Shown: in pieces, positions 6,942-13,014 of the stretch
How positions within the stretch are numbered: position 1 is the stretch's first letter
Layout of the letters: each line of letters opens with the position of its first letter
Assembly: GCA_937891805.1 (NCBI GenBank)
Contig: CALATK010000130.1
Span: 1-15,219, forward strand
Reading direction: 5' to 3'
From: an uncultured Fibrobacter sp.
GTDB lineage: Bacteria > Fibrobacterota > Fibrobacteria > Fibrobacterales > Fibrobacteraceae
DNA length: 15,219 nucleotides
Translations under genes and position numbers: made by a program
Notes under the pieces: model-generated
Told to the model about the DNA's origin: nothing
Databases searched by the model: none
What the model saw: the letters and a program-made list of their open reading frames with translations, nothing else

Positions 6942-7787
6942 TTAAATTTCCAGAAAAGTCTTCAGGTCGTCCATGCGCTGCTTGGCCATTTCGACGCCGT
7001 GGTTGTAGGATTCGTTCATCTTGTCCATGTCGGTATCGAACTGGTCGCAAAGGTCAATAATTGGGCGAATCAGGAACAGTTTCCCTTTTTTTTCCAGGGC
7101 TTCCATCTGGATAAACTTTTTTTCGTACCGCTTGAGCCGTACCATCAATGCTCTAAAGAGATTGGGGTATTTTTGCTTGTACATGGGGTTGAGTATCGCT
7201 CTGTACTTGCGGAAATCCGTCACCGCTTCTCCCGGGTAGTGGGTAGAAATGGCCACTACCTTGTCGCACCCTTTTTCGAAGGCCCGTTCGTAGGGGATGG
7301 GTTCGGTAATGCAGCCGTCGGCGTAGTGCTTGTCGTCTAGCTTTGCCATGGGGAAAAGCATGGGCAAGGCGCAACTGGCGCTAATCAAATCCAAAAGACG
7401 TTTCTTGTCTTGCTTTTCGCTCTTGAATTCGGCCCGGCCCGTTTCGCAACAGGTGAGGCCGATTTCGCATTCGACCCTGGAACTTGCGTAGGCTTCAAAG
7501 TCCAGGGGCATTTCACCGTCGGCAGACAAGTAGTTTAGGGCATGAAATTCCTTCTGGATGCCGATATACTTACTGGCCCATTTCTTGCCCTTTTGGAGAC
7601 GTGTCGGCAGGACGATAAAGCGGAGACGCCCCTGCTGGCGGGGAATGTAATTGATGGCCGCGTGGGCCCCGGCAGAAACGCCTGCAATGTAGTCGAAGGG
7701 GATGTCTTCGTCCATGAAGGTGTCCAGCACGCCTGCGCTGAACATGGTCTGGCGAGAGCCTCCTTCTAGTACAAGGCCCGTTTTCAT
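6942..7787 (-). CDS. Patatin-like phospholipase / acyl hydrolase
   Basis: This 281-residue patatin-family serine hydrolase resembles the YjjU type. The oxyanion-hole loop LEGGSRQTMFSAGVL (7-21) follows the first strand. The nucleophile Ser38 lies in GVSAG (36-40), and Asp157 in YADGC completes the Ser-Asp dyad; most relatives have DGG or DGA, so DGC is a small deviation. No signal peptide is visible, so it is probably cytoplasmic or on the inner face of the membrane. It would cleave acyl esters of phospholipids or acyl thioesters. The ATG (7785-7787) follows AGGGGGAATGC and overlaps the plsC stop in ATGA, so acyltransferase and hydrolase are translationally coupled. Confidence 0.9.
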   Translation of the reverse strand: MKTGLVLEGGSRQTMFSAGVLDTFMDEDIPFDYIAGVSAGAHAAINYIPRQQGRLRFIVLPTRLQKGKKWASKYIGIQKEFHALNYLSADGEMPLDFEAYASSRVECEIGLTCCETGRAEFKSEKQDKKRLLDLISASCALPMLFPMAKLDDKHYADGCITEPIPYERAFEKGCDKVVAISTHYPGEAVTDFRKYRAILNPMYKQKYPNLFRALMVRLKRYEKKFIQMEALEKKGKLFLIRPIIDLCDQFDTDMDKMNESYNHGVEMAKQRMDDLKTFLEI

Positions 7788-8581
7788 GCATTCCCCCTAT
7801 TTTGAGCATTGTCATTCTGGAGGTCCGTAGGACCGATAGAATCCACTGCTTTCGTGGACCCTATCGCTGACGCTCCAGGGTGACATTCCACAGGTGTTTC
7901 TGCGGCAACGGGCAAAGCCTTCGGCTCGGCTATGCCAAGGGCCTGCTGCTTGAGCTGCCAGATTTTCTGCCTGAAATATTCGCTCCGTTCTGTTAGATGT
8001 CTTGAAGAGGGGATTCCCTTCACCCGTTCAATTTTTTCGGCGTCTCCTACCACTATATGTGTGCGGTGTCCAAATTTGTAGATGCCGTCAAGACCGACAG
8101 AAAGAACCGGCGCTCCGGTACTGCGTGCAAGGAAGGCAAAGCCCGTCTTGAACTCGTTCAACAGCCCGTCGTAGCGGCACTTGCCTTCGGGGAAAATGAT
8201 GACGTTGTTCCCTTTTTCCAGTTCGCGTTTGGCAAGCAAGGCCCATTCGGTGTCCATGTTGAACCGGTCACAGGGAATCACGCATTTTGCGCGGGTCAGC
8301 GCCCAACGAAAATGGGGATCTTCAATCTGGTCCTTGGCCACCACGATGCTCTTGTGTGAAAAAAATACGGCAAGCATCATGATGGGGTCCAGCATGCTGG
8401 TGTGGTTGGCGATAATCACGCAGGGGTGAGTGAGACGGGCCGACTTCACGGTTTCACCTGTGAACTCAACCTTCGGTCGGAACCAGGCGAACATAAAGAC
8501 CCGCACCGTGTATATCACCACGATGACAACGAAATGCATGAAGCATTCCACCAACGGGTTTTTCCTTGAGTTCCTAGCCAC
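7784..8581 (-). CDS. 1-acyl-glycerol-3-phosphate acyltransferase-like protein (PlsC family)
   Basis: This lysophospholipid acyltransferase-like protein has up to 265 residues. An N-terminal hydrophobic segment (about 15-34) anchors it to the inner membrane. The HX4D catalytic motif is NHTSMLD with His60 and Asp65, and FPEGKCR (130-136) is the acceptor-phosphate motif. It should move an acyl group from ACP or CoA onto a lysolipid or another hydroxyl acceptor. The start is uncertain: GTG at 8579-8581 lies inside a heptamer repeat with no clear ribosome binding site, while GTG at 8549-8551 or TTG at 8552-8554 follow AAGGA and keep all motifs. Residues about 233-257 are encoded by a palindromic repeat (7810-7885), so the tail is probably not part of the ancestral fold. 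Confidence 0.9.
   Translation of the reverse strand: MARNSRKNPLVECFMHFVVIVVIYTVRVFMFAWFRPKVEFTGETVKSARLTHPCVIIANHTSMLDPIMMLAVFFSHKSIVVAKDQIEDPHFRWALTRAKCVIPCDRFNMDTEWALLAKRELEKGNNVIIFPEGKCRYDGLLNEFKTGFAFLARSTGAPVLSVGLDGIYKFGHRTHIVVGDAEKIERVKGIPSSRHLTERSEYFRQKIWQLKQQALGIAEPKALPVAAETPVECHPGASAIGSTKAVDSIGPTDLQNDNAQNRGNA
7810..7885. repeat. Structured palindromic repeat element overlapping the 3' end of the acyltransferase gene
   Basis: The outer arms TGTCATTCTGGAG (7810-7822) and CTCCAGGGTGACA (7873-7885) pair fully if two G-U pairs are allowed. Inside lies GGTCCGTAGGACC (7822-7834), a perfect 5-bp hairpin, followed by GATAG/CTATC and TCCAC/GTGGA nested arms (about 7835-7866). The whole forms a branched cruciform-like structure of about 76 bp. 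Such outer-palindrome elements resemble REP/MITE-type intergenic repeats. Only one copy is in this window, so repetitiveness in the genome is inferred. It is read through as codons of the PlsC tail. Confidence 0.65.
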
Positions 8582-8601
8582 TAACCACTAACCACTGACC
8601 A
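8574..8601. repeat. Four-copy heptanucleotide tandem repeat at the acyltransferase start
   Basis: Four adjacent 7-bp units read ctagcca, ctaacca, ctaacca and ctgacca. They fill nearly all of the 27-bp gap between the FabZ-type gene and the acyltransferase gene and run over the annotated GTG start. Each unit supplies a GTG on the minus strand, in shifting frames because 7 is not a multiple of 3. A change in copy number would alter spacing between the genes but not the frame from the last GTG. Confidence 0.7.
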
Positions 8602-8608
8602 CGGATTT

Positions 8609-9055
8609 CTATTTCCCTAAGGATTCCTTTGGGATACTCGTAAAGGTGAGGGCGCCCTTGGCGTGGACGTTTCCGTTCACCTTCACGATGCAGTCAAAGC
8701 CCACCAGCACGCCCCCTTCCTTGGTCTTTTTGACAGAAATTTCTAGCTGGTCGCCGGGGATTACCGGCTTCACGAACTTAAATCCGTCAATTTTCAAAAG
8801 AACATACAGGTTCTTTTCCAAGTCCTCGGCAGGTTTTTCAATCACCAGCGAGCAGAGCTGGGCGCAGCTTTCCACAATGAGAACGCCCGGCATAATCGGC
8901 GTTCCCGGGAAATGTCCCGTAAAATACGGCTCGTTCACGCTCACGTTCTTGAGACCCACGGCGGATTCGTTCGGCGTAAGTTCCGTCACTTTCTCGATCA
9001 TCTGGAACGGCGGACGCTGTGCAATCTTTTCGCTGATTTCGTAAATGTTCATCAT
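8609..9055 (-). CDS. fabZ: 3-hydroxyacyl-ACP dehydratase (FabZ-like)
   Basis: This 148-residue hotdog-fold dehydratase removes water from 3-hydroxyacyl-ACP to give a trans-2-enoyl-ACP. The catalytic motif is intact: GHFPGTPIMPGVLIVES, with His48 and Glu62. Length and the RPPFQMIEKV N-terminal segment match FabZ. The first ATG (9053-9055) overlaps the fabG stop as ATGA, and GGAGG lies 9 bases upstream inside fabG; a second ATG follows immediately. Its neighbours (ACP, fused KS, ketoreductase) make it the dehydratase of a dedicated elongation system, though it may also serve general fatty acid synthesis. I cannot tell from sequence whether it also isomerises. Confidence 0.93.
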   Translation of the reverse strand: MMNIYEISEKIAQRPPFQMIEKVTELTPNESAVGLKNVSVNEPYFTGHFPGTPIMPGVLIVESCAQLCSLVIEKPAEDLEKNLYVLLKIDGFKFVKPVIPGDQLEISVKKTKEGGVLVGFDCIVKVNGNVHAKGALTFTSIPKESLGK

Positions 9056-9783
9056 AGGGAAAGTCCTCCGTCCAGCACAAACACCTGGCCGGTCACATAG
9101 GCGAACTGGTCAGAGGCCAGGGCCGACACGATGTTGGCCACTTCGTCGGCGGAACCGAAACGTTTTAAGGGAATCTTTTCGAGGTACCCCTTGCGGGTCT
9201 CTTCGGGAATAGCCTCGATCATCTCGGTCGCGATAAAGCCCGGAGCCACGGCATTCACGCGGATACCGAAACCGCCCAGCTCCTTCGCGAGGGTCTGGGT
9301 CAGCGAGTTCACGGCTCCCTTCGTGGCACTGTAGACGGCTTGGCCGGCAAGAGCGAACTTCGAGGACACGGAACTCATGTTGATAATCACGCCGGATTTC
9401 TGCTTGTACATCTTCACGGCCACCTGCTGGGCACAGTAGAAGTAGCCCTTCACGTTCAGGTCGAAGCACTTGTCCAAGGTTTCCGGGTTCATCATCATTA
9501 GGTATTCGTCGCGAACGATGCCCGCATTGTTCACCAATACGTCAATTCGTCCGTAGGCCTTGAACACCTCGCGGACCATCACCTTCACCTGGGAGAGGTC
9601 GGCCACGTTCGCCTTGTAAACCATGCCGTCGCCACCTTCGGCCTTGATCTGGTCAAGCGTGGCATTCGCCGCCTCGTCGGAACTGGAGTAGTTCACTACG
9701 ACGGTGTAGCCGTCACGGGCAAGGCGCAAGGCGCAGGCCTTGCCGATACCCTTTGAAGCACCTGTTACCAAAGCAACTTTCAT
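9052..9783 (-). CDS. fabG: 3-oxoacyl-ACP reductase (FabG-like, SDR family)
   Basis: This 243-residue short-chain dehydrogenase reduces 3-oxoacyl-ACP with NADPH. The cofactor-binding TGASKGIG (7-14), NNAG (85-88) and the catalytic set Asn110, Ser138, Tyr151 and Lys155 are all present at the same numbers as in E. coli FabG. It ends in DGGLSL, similar to the FabG C-terminus. The ATG at 9781-9783 has a strong AAGGAG ribosome binding site and lies 23 bp after the fused KS gene. It acts with the KS and the dehydratase in each elongation cycle. Confidence 0.95.
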   Translation of the reverse strand: MKVALVTGASKGIGKACALRLARDGYTVVVNYSSSDEAANATLDQIKAEGGDGMVYKANVADLSQVKVMVREVFKAYGRIDVLVNNAGIVRDEYLMMMNPETLDKCFDLNVKGYFYCAQQVAVKMYKQKSGVIINMSSVSSKFALAGQAVYSATKGAVNSLTQTLAKELGGFGIRVNAVAPGFIATEMIEAIPEETRKGYLEKIPLKRFGSADEVANIVSALASDQFAYVTGQVFVLDGGLSL

Positions 9784-9806
9784 GTTTTCGCTCCTTCTAC
9801 CTGAAA

Positions 9807-12203
9807 CTATTTACCGAAAATGACTGCGCTGTAAGACCCGCCTGCCGCAAACGAAATCACCAAAATTTTCTTGAGGCCAGTCGCATCGACCTTCTTGGAT
9901 GCCACGGAACCGTCTGCTGCAACAAAGTAGGCGTTGTCACCAGCAAGTTCACCACTCAACAGGAGGGCCGCTTCGGCTGCAGCCAGGGCAGCAGACCCCG
10001 CACGTCCTTCGCCGGTACGTTCCTTGACTTCGAAGAGCGGCATCGTGGAAAGTTTTTCGCCGAACACGCGCTTGAGGGAACCCTTTTCGATATCGTCAAT
10101 CCGCTTGCAACCGTTGGCAAAGCCGCAGACAGCATCGATTTCACCGGCGGAAATTCCCGCATCGGCCAGGGCATCTGCAATGGCCTTGTCGAGGGCGTTT
10201 TCGGAACCGGCGAGTTTTCCAAATTTCACGTTCTTGCGGCCGTGCCCAAAGCCCAGCGCATAGCAGTAAACCTTGGCTCCCCGGGACTTGGCATAAGAAT
10301 CTTCTTCGAGCATGATAGACACGGAACCATCGCCCACCACAAAGCCGTCGTTTTCGGCATAGGGTGCGACCACATTATTTGCCGCCACGCCAAGTTTCTG
10401 GGCAAATTCCGTAATAATCGGCAGGTTTTCGTCTGTACCGGTGGCCATCATTGCCTTTTCCTGGCCGTCGTGAATCACGTTCATGGAGTAGCCGATACTG
10501 TCGAGTCCTGAAAGTGGGCCTGTGGTAATGGTGACGCCGTAGCCCTTGATGCCGGAACAAATGGAAAGGTAGCCGCCAGCCGCATTGTAAACGGTGTGGG
10601 GGAACTTGAAGGCCGAACCCTGGGAGTTGCCTTCCCGTGCAATCAGTTCCTCGAAATCGTAGGTGGCGCCGAGGCCGCCTTCGCTGGTGCCTACGATGAT
10701 GCCGATATCCTTGGCGTTGTCGTCGGTCACCGTAAAATTCGCATCTTGGAGGGCGCGCATGCCGGATACCGTCTGGAGTTGACCTAGGTTGTCCAGTTTA
10801 CGGTAGAAGGCCATCTTGACCCCAAGTTCCTTGTAGTCTTCGAGGGCGATTGTGGAATGTACCGATGGGGATTCGGGCTTCTTGTCTGCCTTTACTGCTT
10901 CCAGGTAGGCCGCCTTGCTGTTGCCCAGTGGAGAGACGATTCCAAGACCGGTTACGGCAATCTTCTTGCCTGCCGCAGACTGGGCGGCAACTTCGCCGGG
11001 GATTTTCGAGAAAACAATGGCCGCATTTGTGCCGCCGAAGGCCACGTTGTTGCTCAAGACACACTTGAGTTCCTTGTGGCGGGCTGTGTTCTGCACAAAG
11101 TCCAGCGCTCCCACCTTTTCCTTGAGGGCGGCGGACTGTTCTTCGGTGTAGGGGAAGGTTGGGAGGACCGTATCCGTGGTTAGTGCCTTGATGCTGAATA
11201 CGGCTTCGATGGCGCCGGCCGCTCCCAGGCAGTGCCCTGTGAGAACCTTTGTGGAACTTACGGAGATATTGGAGTTGTTTTCGCCAAAGAAATTCTTGAA
11301 GGCGGTAATTTCGGCATTGTCGTTTTTGCCGGTGCCCGTGCCGTGGGCGTTCACGTAGCCGATATCGGACTTGTCGATGCCGGAATTCTTGACGGCGCGG
11401 CTGATGGCTTCCATCAGGCACACGCCATCTTCTCTGGGGGCGGTGATGTGGTTTGCATCGCTGGTAACGCCAGAACCCAGTATTTCGCAGTACTGCTTTG
11501 CAGAACGCTTCTGGGCATGTTCGTAGGATTCCACGATGACGATACCCGCACCTTCGCCTAGGGTAATGCCGTTACAGCGGTTGAAGGGGGAACAACCGTT
11601 TTCGTCCAGGGCGTGGAGCGAAAGGAATCCAGAATAGGGAACCGCCGCAAAGGAATCGGCTCCGCCTGCGATAACCACGTCTGCCTTGCCGGCACGAATC
11701 AGGTCGCAGGCGACGGCTATAGAAATTGTGCCTGCAGCACAGGCGTTTGCTACATTGGTGACGATTCCGCCTGCTTCGCAGGTTTCGGCTACCTGGGAGG
11801 CGATTGCCGCAATGGGCATCTTGGCAATCTCAGAAACATTGCGACCGTGTTGGTGGTATTGTTCAATAGAGAGGACGCCGCCTACGCAACTGCCGATAAC
11901 CACGCTTACGCGCTGGTCGTCGTTAAAGTTTGCAAGGCCGGCATCGGCCAGTGCTTCTTTTGTGGCCTTGATACAAAGTTTGGAAACTCGGTCTTTTTCT
12001 TTTGGTGCGTCGATTTCGTCTAGGGTGTCGCACTTGACTTCAGCAGCCAAGTCCGCATAACATTTATTGGTATCCACCGAGGTGGTCTTGTGGATTCCCG
12101 AAACAGAATTCAGGGCGCTTTTCCAGGTTTCTTCAACATTGTTACCGACGGCGCAAATGACGCCAAGGCCAGTAACTACACAGCGGCGTTCGTCAGGAGT
12201 CAT
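9807..12203 (-). CDS. Fused beta-ketoacyl-ACP synthase and catalytically dead KS (KS-CLF-like)
   Basis: This 798-residue protein has two thiolase-fold ketoacyl synthase domains in tandem. KS1 (about 6-402) keeps every active residue: Cys155 (NACAAG), His287 (NAHGTGTGKND), Lys319 (SSTK) and His324 (TGHCLGAAG), plus the AFGGTNAA loop. KS2 starts again at IAVTGLGIVSPLGN (415-428) and has lost them. TGPLSG has Pro563 where TACxSG has Cys, FANGC has Asn697 for the first His, and RTGEGRAG has Glu732 for the second. This KS plus inactive KS pairing is the logic of type II polyketide KSalpha/CLF heterodimers, aryl polyene synthases and the KS-CLF part of PfaC; here the two are one chain with a separate ACP. 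It starts 15 bp after the ACP stop, with no clear Shine-Dalgarno sequence. The product is unknown. Confidence 0.93.
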   Translation of the reverse strand: MTPDERRCVVTGLGVICAVGNNVEETWKSALNSVSGIHKTTSVDTNKCYADLAAEVKCDTLDEIDAPKEKDRVSKLCIKATKEALADAGLANFNDDQRVSVVIGSCVGGVLSIEQYHQHGRNVSEIAKMPIAAIASQVAETCEAGGIVTNVANACAAGTISIAVACDLIRAGKADVVIAGGADSFAAVPYSGFLSLHALDENGCSPFNRCNGITLGEGAGIVIVESYEHAQKRSAKQYCEILGSGVTSDANHITAPREDGVCLMEAISRAVKNSGIDKSDIGYVNAHGTGTGKNDNAEITAFKNFFGENNSNISVSSTKVLTGHCLGAAGAIEAVFSIKALTTDTVLPTFPYTEEQSAALKEKVGALDFVQNTARHKELKCVLSNNVAFGGTNAAIVFSKIPGEVAAQSAAGKKIAVTGLGIVSPLGNSKAAYLEAVKADKKPESPSVHSTIALEDYKELGVKMAFYRKLDNLGQLQTVSGMRALQDANFTVTDDNAKDIGIIVGTSEGGLGATYDFEELIAREGNSQGSAFKFPHTVYNAAGGYLSICSGIKGYGVTITTGPLSGLDSIGYSMNVIHDGQEKAMMATGTDENLPIITEFAQKLGVAANNVVAPYAENDGFVVGDGSVSIMLEEDSYAKSRGAKVYCYALGFGHGRKNVKFGKLAGSENALDKAIADALADAGISAGEIDAVCGFANGCKRIDDIEKGSLKRVFGEKLSTMPLFEVKERTGEGRAGSAALAAAEAALLLSGELAGDNAYFVAADGSVASKKVDATGLKKILVISFAAGGSYSAVIFGK

Positions 12204-12218
12204 AGGATGTAGACAGGG

Positions 12219-12464
12219 TTATGCTTTGTGGGCTTCTATATAGGCGGCAATCGTATTGATGGACTGGAAATGTTCCTTGCCGACGCCGGTCATGGACACA
12301 TTGAAGTTGCTGTCCACGAAGGAAATGATTTCCAGGGAGTCCACGGAATCCAGGCCGATTTCTTCGCCGAAAAGCTCGGTGTCGTACTGGAGAACGTCGC
12401 CGTCTACCCCCAGGTCGGACATGAAAAACGCCTTCAATTTGCTTTTGACTTCTTCTTGATCCAT
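12219..12464 (-). CDS. Acyl carrier protein
   Basis: This is an 81-residue acidic ACP. Ser40 in GLDSVDSLEII is the 4'-phosphopantetheine attachment site; the usual housekeeping form is DSLD, so DSVD hints at a specialised carrier. The four-helix pattern and length fit the family. The ATG at 12462-12464 has a good ribosome binding site (GAGGTAAAAA). It is the first gene of the tight run leading to the transporter and lies directly before the fused KS, so it is probably the carrier for that synthase. The cell's main acpP is expected elsewhere. Confidence 0.93.
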   Translation of the reverse strand: MDQEEVKSKLKAFFMSDLGVDGDVLQYDTELFGEEIGLDSVDSLEIISFVDSNFNVSMTGVGKEHFQSINTIAAYIEAHKA

Positions 12465-12586
12465 TTTTTACCTCGAAAATTTTAAAAAATAACAAGATAA
12501 AAATAGAAAAATATATGGATTTCTCGTTAAAAACGCCGACTTTTCCGATGTAGTTACCAATTTTCAAGACAGAAAAGCGAGACTTT
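12465..12586 (-). promoter_or_regulatory. AT-rich intergenic region, probable promoter of the ACP-to-transporter operon
   Basis: This is the only gap above 100 bp between the activase-like gene and the end of the transporter operon. The half next to the ACP gene is strongly AT-rich, with TATATT- and TATCTTG-like -10 candidates on the minus strand (about 12488-12516), and it ends in the GAGGT ribosome binding site. I see no -35/-10 pair with good spacing and no clear terminator for the thioesterase gene, so read-through from upstream is possible. Confidence 0.4.
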
Positions 12587-12988
12587 TTATGGGAATATCT
12601 TTTTGACTTGCTGAGGCAATTCTCGCGTGGGTTGCCCATTTTTTAAGAAACAGTGCACGGATGAGCCTGTGGTGCAGAGCGCTCCATCGACAAAAACCTT
12701 GTAGTCGAATACGAAGTGGAGAGCCCCCTTTCGGGTCAAGGTGGTCTCGATATCCACAAATTCCCCATAGTGGGTGGGGCGCTTGTATTGGACTTCCAAC
12801 TTGAGGACCGGGCTTACAAAGCCTTCTTTTTCTATTTCCAGGTAACTAGCTCCCAGGGAACGGAAATAGTCGGTACGGGCCAGTTCGAACCAGACGGGAT
12901 AAACGGCATGGTGGACCACCCCCATCTGGTCGGTTTCGGCATAGCGGACTTCGATTCGGGTGGTGTGGGTGTGGTTACAAGGGGTCAT
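12587..12988 (-). CDS. Acyl-CoA/acyl-ACP thioesterase, YbgC/FadM (4HBT) family
   Basis: This is a 133-residue single hotdog-fold thioesterase. RYAETDQMGVVHHAVYPVWF (15-34) is the 4HBT motif with catalytic Asp20, followed by the ELARTDYFR helix and later strands including VEVQ/KRPTHYGEFVDIET-type sequence. It hydrolyses acyl-CoA or acyl-ACP in the cytoplasm. YbgC-type enzymes occur both in the Tol-Pal locus and in aryl-polyene-like clusters; the nearby ACP and KS favour a role in releasing or editing chains. The ATG at 12986-12988 has no clear Shine-Dalgarno sequence. It starts 26 bp after the Omp85-like gene and ends 122 bp before the ACP gene, so whether it shares the ACP operon is open. Confidence 0.88.
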   Translation of the reverse strand: MTPCNHTHTTRIEVRYAETDQMGVVHHAVYPVWFELARTDYFRSLGASYLEIEKEGFVSPVLKLEVQYKRPTHYGEFVDIETTLTRKGALHFVFDYKVFVDGALCTTGSSVHCFLKNGQPTRELPQQVKKIFP

Positions 12989-13014
12989 AGGGAAGTTGTT
13001 GAGTTAGAGGTTGG

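Noticed and set aside
8574..8601. CRISPR-like or attachment-site repeat
   Set aside because: The units are 7 bp and directly adjacent, with no spacers and no integrase or cas gene nearby.
9753..10511. Plus-strand open frame (252 codons) across the fabG start and the KS gene
   Set aside because: It is antisense to two strongly supported genes and has no motifs of its own.
8609..12464. Housekeeping fatty acid synthesis operon
   Set aside because: There is no fabD, fabH, plsX or enoyl reductase, and the KS is fused to a dead partner. A specialised role is more likely, although it cannot be excluded without the rest of the genome.
7784..12988. Classical aryl polyene cluster
   Set aside because: The AMP ligase, ammonia-lyase or equivalent starter genes, methyltransferase, MMPL exporter and LolA-like genes are absent from the window. 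Only the KS-CLF/ACP/KR/DH/thioesterase/acyltransferase logic is shared.
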